This document shows, piece by piece, positions 1 through 10,300 of a stretch of 64,000 nucleotides of DNA. The stretch spans positions 47,488,561 to 47,552,560 of the forward strand of contig OY855904.1 of NCBI GenBank assembly GCA_963693305.1, given 5' to 3'. This stretch comes from Meandrina meandrites. Taxonomy: Eukaryota > Cnidaria > Anthozoa > Scleractinia > Meandrinidae. The first letter of the stretch is position 1, and the number at the start of each line of letters is the position of its first letter. Made by a program: the position numbers and the translations under genes. Below the pieces are notes generated by a model. That model was not told where the DNA came from, searched no databases, and saw only the letters and a program-made list of their open reading frames with translations.

Positions 1-1
1 G

Positions 2-2575
2 TCAGGCCATGGAGGAGAACGTTGGATAGAGAAAAGACCAGTTGATGGCTACAACCATGAGAAAAAGATAGTGTTTCAATACCACGGTTGCTACTGGCAC
101 GGTTGTCCAAAATGTTACCACGATCGTAACAAAATAATTGAACGTGGCGACAGAACAAGAGAAGATCTTTTCCTTGCCACAAAGAGACGTACAGCTTATC
201 TCCGAAAGGTCGGCTACAAGGTAATAGAGTGTTGGGCCTGCGAAGTCGGAGACAAATATGTCGAACAACTGCCAGAAGCAAAAACAAAAAGCTACCCACA
301 CGCTATTTTGTATGATTTTGAGGCGTACGGAGACAATAATCAGCGGAAGGAGCCGACGTCAACGCTCACAATCGAGAACGCCCACGTGCCAATCTCAGTA
401 AGCATCGGTGACACACTTGAAAGAGAACCAACCCACATCTGTGAAAAAGATCCCGCAGAGCTGGTCCACAAGTTTATGGAAGAGCTGGAGAGGCGTGGTA
501 AAAACATAAGAACAAAAGTAAGAGATGAGTTTATGCCAGCAGATGTAAACCTGCTGCCAAAAGATCAGAGGAAAAAAATAGAAGAATGGTGTGACCAGGT
601 CCCAGTACTGGGCTTCAACTCAGGGACTTACGATCTTAATCTAATCAAAAAGTACTTCGCAGAAAAACTTGCGGACACAACCAACAAAGTCAGAGTGGCA
701 AAGAACGGAAACAAAATCATGTTCTTACTCACTTCTGGCTTCCGTTTCCTTGACATAATAAACTACCTCGGCCCAGGAACCAGCTACGAGAAATGGGTAA
801 AGGCATACGAATGCAAGACAGTAAAATCCTGGTTCCCATACGAGTGGTTTGACTGACCAGAAAAGCTGGATTACCCAGGATTGCCAGATTACCCACATTG
901 GTATTCAAAGTTGAAAGGAGACTTTGTGCTGAAACTGTCAGAATGGAAAGCTTGCCAAAAGCTGTTCCGAGAAAAGGGAATGAAAACCTTCAAAGACTGG
1001 GTGTGTTACTTTAATAATCTCGATGTGGCACCCGGACTTGAGGCGCTGCAAAAAATGAAAAACTTCTACACAGAGAAGGGAATCGATATAATGAAAGACG
1101 CTGTTAGCATCCCAGGTGTGAGCTTACACTACCTTCTAAGGGGAGCTATTGAACGCAACGCGGAGCTTTACAGCCCAAGCAAAGAAGCATATAATATGCT
1201 GAAAGAAGCTGTTGTCGGAGGTCCAAGCCTCGTTTTCACAAGGATCCACGAAGTTGGAAAAACAAGAATTAGATCACATCAAATAGCAGAACCACAACTT
1301 TGCAAAAATATCCTCGGATACGACGCCAACGCCCTATATCTCTCAACCATGTTAAGAGTTATGCCTTGTGGAAAAGAAAGGGTTGTACACTACACAAACG
1401 AGTACCAAACAGATGGGGCTCCAGTGCTAACACATAGGCTCAAAGAAAGAAGCTGGTTCGGGTTTGCTGAAATAGACATAGAGATTCCGAAGCACTTGCA
1501 CCAAAAGTTCGAGGAAATGTGTCCGTTCTTTCACAACAAAGCGGTGCCAGCTAAAGCTGTCCCTGAGCATATGCTCAAATACTTGCGTGATACAGGAAGA
1601 AAACGCGGAGAAGATAAGAAACTCATGGGTACGTTGTCAGCGCAGAAGATACTTGTGTATGCTCCTCTACTACTCTGGTATGTGAATCACGGGGCAGTTA
1701 TCAAAAGGGTTTATCGGACAATCGACTACACACCGGCAAAAATCTTTCCCTGGTTCGTGGAACAGGTCACGGAGGCTCGCCGGACAGGAGACGTGGAAAA
1801 AAGCAAAGCACTGCTCGCTGAGGTTTTCAAATTGTTGGGAAACAGTGGGTACGGAAAGCTAATCGAAGCCTTGGAACGGCAAACAAACGTCATTTACACC
1901 AAAGATGAGAAGGTAGTCGACAGAGCCCTTCGAAGTGCGTATTTCTCAGACCTTGACGAGATTGGTGAGGCATATGAGTTGGAAAGTCGAAAGCCCCGGA
2001 TCACAATAAGAAGGCCATTTCAGATTGGAATTGCAGTCTATCAGCTGGCAAAGCTGAGGATGTTGGAATTCTATTACGACTTCCTTGACAGGTACTTTGC
2101 AAGAAAAGATTTTGAACTGATACAAATGGACACTGACAGCAACTACATAGCAATCTCTGGTAAGAAACTCGAAGACATTGTGCGACCAGAGATGAAAGCA
2201 GAATTCGAAAAACAAAAAAAGAATTGGTTGGCTTGGGACAAGTGGAGTGGTAGAACACCGGGTCTGTTTAAGTTGGAGTGTGAGGGGGATCGGATGATTG
2301 CACTTTGCTCCAAATGCTACTTTATTGACGACCGAGGTGAAAAAAAGAAGTTCCGCACAAAGGGAATGTCAAAGAAGCAAAACAATATAAACTGGCATCG
2401 TTTCAAAACAGCACTGGAAGGTCGCCATGATATGGCAACAAACAGAGGTTTCAGAATGCGGGACGGGAATATAGTAACTTACGAACAGGAGAAGCTGGGG
2501 TTGAGTGCTTATTACGACAAAAGATGGGTACTGTCCGACGGAATACACACCGAACCAATTGAATACCATATTTAG
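2..2575 (+). pseudogene. Protein-primed family B DNA polymerase (element A), 5'-truncated by window, one internal stop
   Basis: This polymerase would replicate the element from protein-primed termini. The frame is open from base 2 and broken once by TGA at 854-856, continuing in the same frame to TAG at 2573-2575. The N-terminal part has HGCYWHGCPKC followed by an RxAYLRKxGYKVIExWxCE stretch, resembling a VSR/PD-(D/E)XK nuclease-like domain. Exonuclease motifs are YDFEAYGD (near 311) and NSGTYD (near 620). Polymerase motifs are GYDANALY (A, near 1316), KLLGNSGYGK (B, near 1828) and MDTDSNY (C, near 2126). Its stop codon overlaps that of the convergent integrase gene. It is clearly of a different lineage from the polymerase of element B. 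Only the single stop argues against function; a sequencing error cannot be excluded. Confidence 0.9.
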
Positions 2576-3561
2576 TTCACATTAGCTGGAGGTAATTCTG
2601 TGTTGGGAGGTACAACAAGCAGTTCTTCACGTACAAAGCCACGTTTGGGTCCGTCAGACAAATAGTAGAGAACAGGCTGATTTGGTTTGGCAAAAGAACG
2701 TTCAATATTGTAAACATTCAAAGACCAGATTGGATCAGTGGCTCTTTTAAAGCCTCCTTCGAGCTCACCAGGTTGGTATAAATACTGAACATTTACAAGA
2801 GAGGGGAGCTTTTTTTCATTCAAACCAACAGGTCTCAAATATTTAGTTGCTGGTTCAGAAATTACAACCTTTTCTTTTATAGCGACAGAGGGTTTCATAC
2901 CAATCAGCCGAGTGACTTGGTTGTTCAGAGCAGAAACAACTTTGGGGAGTCTTTTTACCCATGCCCGAGAACGCAAACCCTCAGACATTCTCATTTCAAC
3001 GGCGTACTGGTACCCAAACAAACGCTCAGTCAGGGTGCGGTTAAAACGTTCAACAATAGCTTGGTCTCTGTGAATTTCAGGGTGGCCGCGTCTGATAGAA
3101 GTTTTGCGCTTCTCCATTTCTTTTGTAACAGCACCCATAAATTCACGCCCAGGATCAACCTGCAACATCTGCGGCCATTTCAGAGGTCCACGTGTATAAA
3201 TTGTCTTAAAAGCTTTGGCAACCTCAGCGGAATCCTTTGAGGTCAAAGGCTCAGCTTCTTTGAATCTGCTGGCAACATCAACAACGGTAAGCGCATATTT
3301 GTAAGTGCTACGCCCCACTTTGTCGTGCGGCAGAAAAAGAAGGTCTGCCTGATGCACTTTGTTGGGTAAGGACACATCAAACTTTGGGCGAGGAATGTAG
3401 CGCGGAGCAGGGAGATAGATTTGCCAGTGCGCTTGTTTGAACAACCATTCTTTGGCAACAACTTCAGGAACATTCACAGCGTCCGCTAATTTTTTAATGG
3501 CGGAGATACCTTTCCAGTAACCTTGTGGGCTGTAGTAACGCCTCTCCAGTTTTCTTTCCAT
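2572..3561 (-). CDS. Retroviral-type (rve) integrase, element A
   Basis: The 329-residue protein would insert the linear element into host DNA by strand transfer. The DDE catalytic triad is visible as D73 (HQADLLF), D136 (LQVDPGREF) and E171 (QAIVERFNRTL), with 34 residues between the second D and E. An N-terminal helical region (1-60) precedes the core, and a C-terminal SH3/chromo-like segment (about 265-320, LYYLSDGPKRGFVREELL) follows. The gene is uninterrupted and converges on polymerase B with overlapping stop codons, the same layout as in element B, whose integrase is close to it along the whole length. The family assignment is secure from the motifs. Confidence 0.95.
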   Translation of the reverse strand: MERKLERRYYSPQGYWKGISAIKKLADAVNVPEVVAKEWLFKQAHWQIYLPAPRYIPRPKFDVSLPNKVHQADLLFLPHDKVGRSTYKYALTVVDVASRFKEAEPLTSKDSAEVAKAFKTIYTRGPLKWPQMLQVDPGREFMGAVTKEMEKRKTSIRRGHPEIHRDQAIVERFNRTLTERLFGYQYAVEMRMSEGLRSRAWVKRLPKVVSALNNQVTRLIGMKPSVAIKEKVVISEPATKYLRPVGLNEKKLPSLVNVQYLYQPGELEGGFKRATDPIWSLNVYNIERSFAKPNQPVLYYLSDGPKRGFVREELLVVPPNTELPPANVN

Positions 3562-3589
3562 TTAAATAATTATGCGCGGGCATATATAC

Positions 3590-4066
3590 ATGGATACAAA
3601 ACTTCGCGTATCCCACCGCGAACAACTGAAAAAAATGTTGTTGGAAAAGCAGGAAGCGATAATAAAAGAAATCGTGCCGAAAAGAGACCCTTACGAAGAA
3701 GAATGGGTTTACCCTGAACTCCAAGACGAACCCCACCCTCCCAAACCAAAACTGTGGTATTTACTTGTGGTACTTAAAAAAGCCGACATTTCTTTAGAAC
3801 AGGTCGGCGACGAAATGGGGCTAACCTTTTTGGGTAATGTCATTCACCAGTTCAAGCTGTCGAATCTCGGGTCATGTAACTACGTTTGTTTTTTATACAA
3901 CTATTTTCAAAAGGTCTCATCAATCGATTGGCCGGCGAAAAATGGAATACTGGAAAAGCTCACGAAAAGTTTGCCGAAGATGAAACAAACCAGAAATAAA
4001 GCAGAAAAAAGTTTCAACAAATGGTGGTTGGTTACAAACAGTGGGGTTAAACAGCAGTTGACTTAG
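3590..4066 (+). CDS. Small charged hypothetical protein, element A
   Basis: A 158-residue frame starts at the ATG at 3590, chosen because it follows CATATATACATGG, like the TATATA-plus-start arrangement of most genes in this element. The N-terminal 30 residues are lysine/glutamate rich and helical-looking (REQLKKMLLEKQEAI), followed by an aspartate/glutamate/proline stretch and a more hydrophobic middle (KLWYLLVVLKKADISLEQVG), with a basic C-terminus. It is divergent from the integrase and its 3' end overlaps the convergent membrane-protein gene by 20 bases. I do not recognise the family. Its position beside the integrase suggests an early or regulatory role, which is only a guess. Confidence 0.55.
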   Translation: MDTKLRVSHREQLKKMLLEKQEAIIKEIVPKRDPYEEEWVYPELQDEPHPPKPKLWYLLVVLKKADISLEQVGDEMGLTFLGNVIHQFKLSNLGSCNYVCFLYNYFQKVSSIDWPAKNGILEKLTKSLPKMKQTRNKAEKSFNKWWLVTNSGVKQQLT

Positions 4067-4565
4067 ATGTTCTTTTACTTTGGGGTATACCGTCAGTGTG
4101 GTTTGAAAAACGCAGTTTTGTCTTTGCAGTAGTAAAGGTGTTGTACTTTTTGACAATATCTTGGTACTCACCGTCAGAGATTGCACCATCTTCAAGAGCG
4201 GTTGATATGAGAGAGTTGATCGTGCTGAGCGTTTCTTCAGCCAGGGTCTGTATTATTTCGTGTTTTTTCGCTTTACGCAGGAAAAATTTGATGGTGACCA
4301 TGCAGGAGGCTGACACCAATGAAAGCAAGGTGGCAGTTGCAATTAAAGGCCCCCCAACAACAATACCAACCGTAGAAAGAGAAGCGGCGAGCTCAGAGCC
4401 GGTAAGAATGGTAGCGACTCCGCTTGTTAATGCACATACCGTTTGGCAACGCGTGTGCCACCGTTTGAATTTGGCTGAGGTTTTGTAATAGTGCTCCAAC
4501 TGGTTTTCTAAATTTGTTTTGATCAATTCTATTTCAGCCCGCCTGAATTTTGTTGCAGAATCCAT
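4047..4565 (-). CDS. Conserved two-helix membrane protein with DGxISDxE motif, element A
   Basis: The 172-residue protein has a basic helical N-terminus, then two glycine/alanine-rich hydrophobic segments (roughly residues 42-90, including GIVVGGPLIATATLLSLVSA), then a helical C-terminus with ALEDGAISDGEYQDIVKKY. Element B has a counterpart at 54648-55316 with the same order: tyrosine/lysine-rich helix, glycine-rich double hydrophobic segment, then LIDGKISDSEFQSIL. Conservation between two otherwise divergent elements supports a real gene. A virion membrane protein is a reasonable guess, but function is unknown. The start follows a TATATAG motif. Confidence 0.7.
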   Translation of the reverse strand: MDSATKFRRAEIELIKTNLENQLEHYYKTSAKFKRWHTRCQTVCALTSGVATILTGSELAASLSTVGIVVGGPLIATATLLSLVSASCMVTIKFFLRKAKKHEIIQTLAEETLSTINSLISTALEDGAISDGEYQDIVKKYNTFTTAKTKLRFSNHTDGIPQSKRTSKSTAV

Positions 4566-4621
4566 TTTCTATATATGTGTTAAAAAATATTTTGGGTTTG
4601 GGGTGTGGGGTGAAACCCCAC

Positions 4622-5479
4622 TTAGTCGCAATACTGGTTGCGCCATTTTCCGGTTTTCTTGTCGTAAGTTACTCTGTTACACGGTTCGGTAACTCTGGTA
4701 GGGTGTGTCCAAAACTTTTTGCTGAACAGGCCAGTTTTTGTGTTAAACGCCCCCTTGGCAATGTCACCCGGCCAATACTTGTCAAGCAGCTTTTTATCAA
4801 CTCCGGGCAACAATTTATATAAATCTTGAGCCTGCGAAAACCCGGGAATCTTTTTCCGGATTTGTTCATTGATCGTTTCACCAACACCCAATCCTACCTT
4901 TTGCTTCGAGCTGATTGCGTTGCGCGCCATAGCGTGACCCCACTGGCGCTTGTTTTTGGGGATAGCGTCAAGCGCCTTCACCATTTTTTTGTCTGCAACA
5001 TGTTTGCAGCTTTTCCCATTTTTCTTGCCCGTACAGACGGCATAATCAACGTCATGCTGCATTGCAACTGCGTCCGTGGCGCCTGTGGGTTGCTGAAAAA
5101 TCTTTAATATCTTTCCAGTTTGAGGGTCGTAAGAAAGCTGTTTTTCAAGAGGATTATACGGTCCTGTGTAGTTGTGGCCAGGAAGTGTCCACCCTTTCTT
5201 TGGTTTAGGCAGCTTACCAATAGCTTTATGTAAATCAAAAGCCCCACCGCGGGGTCGTTCATAAAGGGGGTTTGTTGGGTCATCTACTCTATTACCCGCA
5301 TAAATTCTCATATCATAGTCACCACCACTTTGAGCCCCACTGATAAATCGTGTCTTGGTAATGCCACAACTTGCGCATTTTACTTTAAGCAGCCTTCTAC
5401 CATTTTTTGCGATTGCGAATGTTTCACTTCCCGGTACGTTGGGTGTAAAGCGTTTTTCCTTCACACAGTATACCTCCAT
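4622..5479 (-). CDS. Phospholipase A2-like virion protein with N-terminal cysteine module, element A
   Basis: The 285-residue protein begins with a module of about 45 residues containing KVKCASCGITKTRF, probably a small zinc-binding or packaging tag. Residues about 98-175 contain GHNYTGPYNPL (a Ca2+-loop-like motif at 101-111) and HDVDY (142-146, with the His-Asp of a PLA2 active site), matching the parvovirus VP1/Polinton type of phospholipase A2. In those viruses the domain breaks the endosomal membrane during entry; that role here is inferred from the family. The C-terminal third is basic and not recognised. The neighbouring gene at 5492-6034 starts with the same module. The frame is intact. 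Confidence 0.75.
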   Translation of the reverse strand: MEVYCVKEKRFTPNVPGSETFAIAKNGRRLLKVKCASCGITKTRFISGAQSGGDYDMRIYAGNRVDDPTNPLYERPRGGAFDLHKAIGKLPKPKKGWTLPGHNYTGPYNPLEKQLSYDPQTGKILKIFQQPTGATDAVAMQHDVDYAVCTGKKNGKSCKHVADKKMVKALDAIPKNKRQWGHAMARNAISSKQKVGLGVGETINEQIRKKIPGFSQAQDLYKLLPGVDKKLLDKYWPGDIAKGAFNTKTGLFSKKFWTHPTRVTEPCNRVTYDKKTGKWRNQYCD

Positions 5480-5491
5480 CCTATATAATAA

Positions 5492-6034
5492 TTAAAAATT
5501 ATGACACCCGCCTTTCACCTTATTTCCCGGTATCATATCTTTTGGTCTTAATCTGTTTGAGGCTTTAGTCAACAAATCCCCGGACAAAGCATCAATTGTG
5601 TAATTAACAGCTTTTCTCGCGATAGGTTTGGCTTTATTGGCTAACTTCTTCTGATACTCTGGTTCTCTTAAAAACTCGCTCGCGAAGTATCTTCCTTGTT
5701 TCACACCTTGCTTTGCTAAATAAGGAATTCCGTGCTCAATGAAAGCTTCAGCAGCCGTGTCTCCTATTGTATCAAGAACTCCACCTCCGAAAAATCTTTT
5801 TTGAGCGGCAGCAAATTCGTCTCTTTTCTTTTTAGGCAAACCGCTTGTGCCCAACTTAAAAATTGTATCTAAAATATTACCTCCTTCTTGAGCAGAGAGA
5901 AACCTTGTCTTGGTAATGCCACAGCTGGCGCATTTTACTTTTAGTAGTCTTTTACCGTTTCTTGTGGTTGTAATTTTTTCGCTTCCCGCCACATTAGGTG
6001 TGAAGCGCTTTTCTTTCACGCAGTAAACCTCCAT
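5492..6034 (-). CDS. Small virion-like protein sharing the N-terminal module of the PLA2 gene, element A
   Basis: The 180-residue product starts with MEVYCVKEKRFTPNV and LLKVKCASCGITKTRF, almost identical to the first 45 residues of the adjacent PLA2-like protein. The rest is unrelated: a glycine-containing stretch (FGGGVLDTIGDTAAEAF) and a basic helical tail. The shared module suggests a duplicated targeting or processing signal, for example for packaging into the capsid or cleavage by the element's protease, comparable to adenovirus core precursors. That is inference. The gene is uninterrupted and separated from its neighbours by only 2-12 bases, so it belongs to the same late-type cluster. 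Confidence 0.65.
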   Translation of the reverse strand: MEVYCVKEKRFTPNVAGSEKITTTRNGKRLLKVKCASCGITKTRFLSAQEGGNILDTIFKLGTSGLPKKKRDEFAAAQKRFFGGGVLDTIGDTAAEAFIEHGIPYLAKQGVKQGRYFASEFLREPEYQKKLANKAKPIARKAVNYTIDALSGDLLTKASNRLRPKDMIPGNKVKGGCHNF

Positions 6035-6036
6035 CT

Positions 6037-6471
6037 TTATACTTTATGTGTAAAATAATCCTTCACCACAGCCTCATTGGTGTGTGTATTTTCTGAAAAC
6101 ATACTCAAAATGTCTCGAAACGACCGCCTTTGGTTTCGTTCATTCAGGAAAAGCAAACAGTAGTAGCCGCAGCGCACACTGAATTCCCACTGAAGCTGGT
6201 TGTCATTCCGGAGAAAGGTCTTTTTACCCTCGAGAATCAACTCAATTTCCCATTCCGCGGGCGGAGGTAACCCGAAAGAGTCAAAGTACTCCCGTCCGCC
6301 CCAGCAGCAAACCCAGTGGGTGCCTGGCCCTCCAAGATCATCCATGTTGATTATACAAGGGGAGTGGTTTCTGGTGTTTTCACCCCACTCGTCTCTCGCA
6401 AATATACCTTTGATGGGGATTTGCAAGTATTGGCACCACCGCTGCAAGTCAAGATCGGTTAGGGGGACATC
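6037..6471 (-). CDS. Adenovirus-type (adenain, Ulp1-like) cysteine protease, element A; start disturbed
   Basis: The body (about 136-145 residues) carries the catalytic pattern of adenain-like maturation proteases: GTHWVCCW (His), YFDSFG (Asp) and RCGYYCLLFLNE (Cys in CGYYC, with an upstream Gln-containing LQWEF). Such enzymes cleave capsid and core precursors. No in-frame ATG precedes the conserved N-terminus (PLTDLDL). An ATG at 6470-6472, overlapping the stop of the upstream gene, is out of frame by one base across a run of five cytosines, so either a small deletion inactivated the start or the assembly has a homopolymer error. The length is slightly short for the family. Confidence 0.8.
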   Translation of the reverse strand, partial: DVPLTDLDLQRWCQYLQIPIKGIFARDEWGENTRNHSPCIINMDDLGGPGTHWVCCWGGREYFDSFGLPPPAEWEIELILEGKKTFLRNDNQLQWEFSVRCGYYCLLFLNERNQRRSFRDILSMFSENTHTNEAVVKDYFTHKV

Positions 6472-6850
6472 AACGAAGGTAGGCTTTTTTTTGGTCGCCC
6501 CAAGAACCTATAAATGGTGGAGGGCGCTGGAAATATGGAGGAGGGTTGACGCGCATCCCATTTCCTCCTCTGGGTGGACGTTGTACTTGCATGCCTGCCC
6601 CCTGCGCCACCAACTTGCGTACATGTCTGATTTGTGTCTTGCTCAAGTCAATGTCCACGCCCGTTTTGTTTTTGATAGCGCGCTGTATTTTTTTGATCTG
6701 CCTGGCGGTCAAGTGCAAAGTGTCGCTGCCCCCGGTTATGGCCTCGTTTTTAAATCTGAGCGAAACGGCTTCTCCTGGTCCAAAGGCCCGCGCGAGGCTT
6801 ACTTTTTGCCCGTCCGAAAGTGAAATCTTATGCGGATAGTAAGTCGTCAT
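6470..6850 (-). CDS. Small basic protein with repeated T/SxxQIxxI motif, element A
   Basis: This 126-residue protein has an N-terminal part (SLSDGQKVSLARAF) and a basic centre with LTARQIKKIQ and then LSKTQIRHVR, two versions of one short motif spaced about 22 residues apart. The C-terminus is proline/arginine/glycine rich. I recall many similar cnidarian and adintovirus proteins with the SKTQ motif, none of known function. Its stop overlaps the start region of the protease. A TATAAATATG start context is present. It may be a core or nucleic-acid-binding protein, given its charge. Confidence 0.6.
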   Translation of the reverse strand: MTTYYPHKISLSDGQKVSLARAFGPGEAVSLRFKNEAITGGSDTLHLTARQIKKIQRAIKNKTGVDIDLSKTQIRHVRKLVAQGAGMQVQRPPRGGNGMRVNPPPYFQRPPPFIGSWGDQKKAYLR

Positions 6851-6875
6851 ATTTATACTTATTACAAAAATTATT

Positions 6876-7076
6876 TTACACCATCACCAGCTCATTACCC
6901 ACCTGCCTGAGAACAAGTTCGGACTCATACAAAATTGCCGCATAAATGGTGTAGTCTTGTGCGTTGGCAGCCTCGTTGAGCCTGTAGTGGAAAACCATCT
7001 GCTTCGGGTCGTTGGTCATGTTATCCTTGTTTTCACGTAAGTCAAAATAGACTATTGGGTACAGCGTCTCGAAGTT

Positions 7077-7079
<3 letters not shown>
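6876..7079 (-). pseudogene. Major capsid protein, 3' fragment (element A), separated by LINE insertion
   Basis: On the minus strand this segment encodes about 67 residues ending in TAA at 6876-6878 (FETLYPIVYF near its start, YTIYAAILYESELVL near its end). It continues the reading frame of the capsid gene at 12537-13611; the two parts are separated by the LINE and share the 13-bp target duplication. The reading phase matches on both sides, so the gene was open before the insertion. Confidence 0.85.
7067..7079. repeat. LINE target-site duplication, 3' copy
   Basis: TCTCGAAGTTGTT here matches 12537-12549 exactly and adjoins the poly(A) side of the LINE. Confidence 0.9.
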
Positions 7080-7118
<39 letters not shown>

Positions 7119-7340
7119 TAAACTTTATTACCAGCAAACAAACAATTACAATTACGCGTACAGTACAACTACTAATGCACAATGCTAAAAGTGACGAGGA
7201 AATGGACTACAAAAAAAGAATTACAGAAGGGGTGGAGCCAAACAGACCTTAATTATAATAATCACATGTATATTATTTTAAAGTAGCTTACAAAATTGTT
7301 CACATTTTTTACGTCAGTCAGAGGAAGAGGAAATAACACA

Positions 7341-10300
7341 TTATAAACAATCTGCAAGAGGAGTCCATTTTTTTGTGTCACCCGCTGTTGTCTCTATTGT
7401 AAATCGTGACTTTACAAGACGTAAAAAGTGCACGAAATTTGGTGATGTCTCCTCTAGCTTGGCCTTCCAAATATGATATCGTGCTAGCAGGTAAATATAG
7501 TTTAATTGAAGCGCATGTTTTGGATGAGGATCTGGCCTCAGGCCCAATGCTGTGATATTCAATAAGGTGTATTCACTGCTTATCAGAAGATTTTCTTGAA
7601 GCCAGTCAACCATCCTCTCCCAAAAGGATGATGTTACATGACATGACCAGAAAAGGTGAATTAATGTCTCCGAGGCGCTGTGGCAAAAAGTGCAGTTTTC
7701 GTTTTCTTTTCTTCCTATTTTAAACAGAAAGTTGTTGGTTGGTATGCGTCTATGCAAAAATTTGAACTGAAACTCGATCAGTTTGGTGCTTTTGGTGCAG
7801 CTTGGTGCCAAGAGGTACGCAAGTTTCCAGTTAAAAGTGTTTTCTTCCTCTAAATAGTTGCAATCTTGAAGCCATTTGTTTTGGCTATTAGTTGGAGTTA
7901 AACTATTAGCTTTGATAAGCTTTTTGTAGATTAATGGACCTGGTCTTTGGCTTTTCATAACCCTGTCACAGAGTGTTTCAGGGTTTTGAATTCTGATCTC
8001 ATCAACTTCGGTGACGGTTTTACGAAGAGATTTTACAGCTGATACTAAGCCGTAGAAACCGAGAGGACGTGGCTTTATGTCATATTTTGAGGTAAGAGCA
8101 TTGAGAGGCAAAAATCTGTTAGTTCCTGTCATTTGAAGGTCTTTAACTTTTGTTATACCTTTTTCCGACCAATCTTTAAAAAATATTGGCTTATTAGCAA
8201 TTCTTATTAACGAGTTAAACCATAGTCCCTGTTCTCTAAAATTGATTTCAGAAGTTATCTGGCGTTCAAAGTTTGCTTCGGTCCAATATTCTAATATTTC
8301 CTTAAGGAGGGGATCCGTGACCTTAATCACTTCTTTTGCGTCTTTAACATTAAGGTTGCAGCGGAAAAGGTTTTCGCAGCTATAGTTCTTAAGTTCATCA
8401 TCGAAGAGGAGCTTCCACTTTCCATTGTTTGTCGTGTCTAAGTATTTTTTCACCCATGTTGTTTTGAGAGATTTGTTGAAAGAACAGAGATCTATCATTT
8501 TCAGACCTCCATTTCCGGGTTCATTGATCATAACTTTTCTCTTTATTTTGTCGCCCTTACCATTCCATAGAAAATAATAAAACATGTCGTTTAATTCTTT
8601 TATAGCATAATGGTTCGAAGGCAATGGCACAAATAAGTAAACCAATTGTGATGCGATCAGTGATTTAAGCACGGTGATTTTCCCTAGCAGCGTGAGCCTA
8701 CGGTATTTCCAACAACTTAATAACTTTCTAATTTTTTCAGTTTTCTCTTTATAGTTCAAGGTTTTCGCTAGATCCGGATCGGTTGACAGCCATAAACCAA
8801 GCGTTTTAACCTTGTATTTTGGCCATTTTAAGTCCTTTTCTGGCACAGAAATTTTTTCTTGTCCAATCTTAGAGCCGATCCAAAGAGCTTCCGTTTTGCC
8901 AGCATTGAGCCTGAGGCCGGATATCTTGCTGAAATCATCTAAAGTTTGCAGAGCTGCGAGAAGGGACTCCCTTGACCCATCTAGGATAAGAGTAGTATCA
9001 TCCGCGTATTGACTTATCTTAACTTCGTTATTACCAACATAGAAACCCTTTATGCTCCTATTATTTCGGATTGTCTTGGCCAATACCTCCGCTGTTAGGA
9101 TGAACAAATACGGCGAAAGGGGGCAGCCTTGCCTAACACCTCTTTGCGGTTGGAAAAAACTGCTTGACCAACCATTGTTGAGAACACAACTTTCAATTCT
9201 ACAGTAAAATGTCCGTACCCAATTGATGATTGATGGGCCGAAGCCAAAGTAGCGCAATGTATCCTGAATGAAGGGCCATTCAAGTGAATCAAAGGCTTTT
9301 TCAAAATCTATGAAAAGCAGAAGACCTGGGGTATTGTGCTGTGCAGCGTATTGGATGATGCCATCAATAAGTCGTGTATTTTCACCAATGAACCTTCCTT
9401 TCATAAAACCTGTCTGGTCATTGTTTATAAGTTTTGGAAGCACGGTCTTAAAACGATTTGCAATAGCCTTTGCTGCAATTTTGTAATCCGTGTTGAGGAG
9501 GGTAATAGGACGCCAATTTTTTATATAAAAGGGTTCTGCGTCTTTTTTTGGAATAAGTTTTATAATTCCACGTCTTTGAGTGATAGAAAGACAGCCAGAC
9601 TCGTAGCCAAAGTTAAGAGCGGAGAGTAAAAAAGTAGAAATATCGTTCCAAAATAATTTATAGAATTCAGCTGGAAGACCGTCTGTGCCAGGTGTTTTAT
9701 CTGAGTCCATTGATTTTAAGGCTTCTGCGCATTCTGCTTCGGTCAAGATAGCATCGCACATCTCTTGATCTTCAGGGCTTAAAAGAGTTTCATTTTCTTG
9801 CTGAAAAAAATTGAAATGAGGGGAGTTTTCTATTTTCGAGGTGTAGAGATCTTCATAGAAAGTTTTACATTCGGATAAAATGTCCTTATCTGATGTGACG
9901 AGAATATTATCATTACGTTTTAACTGGCTTATCGTGCCTTGTTTAAAATGTCTCTTTTCAAGGCTGTGAAAGTACTTAGTGTTTTTTTCGCCTTCATTAT
10001 ACCACTTTGACTTTGATCGAAGAATAGCTCCTTTGGTTCGGTATTCAATAAGTTTTTCAAGTTCCTCTTTTAGGACCTTAATTCTCTCTTTAGCATTCTG
10101 GATTAAAGGATCATAGCCGATTGCACTATCCAGCTGTTTCTCTAAAAATGCAATTTCTTTTTCTAGCTCATCTTCCTTTTTCTTTTTCTTCCTTTTTATA
10201 AATGCAGAGTAAGAGATGGATTCTTGGCGCACTTTCAATTTTATCATCTCCCAAAGTAGTGCGGGGCTGACGAGTTCATCATCTTTATACTCACTAGCTG

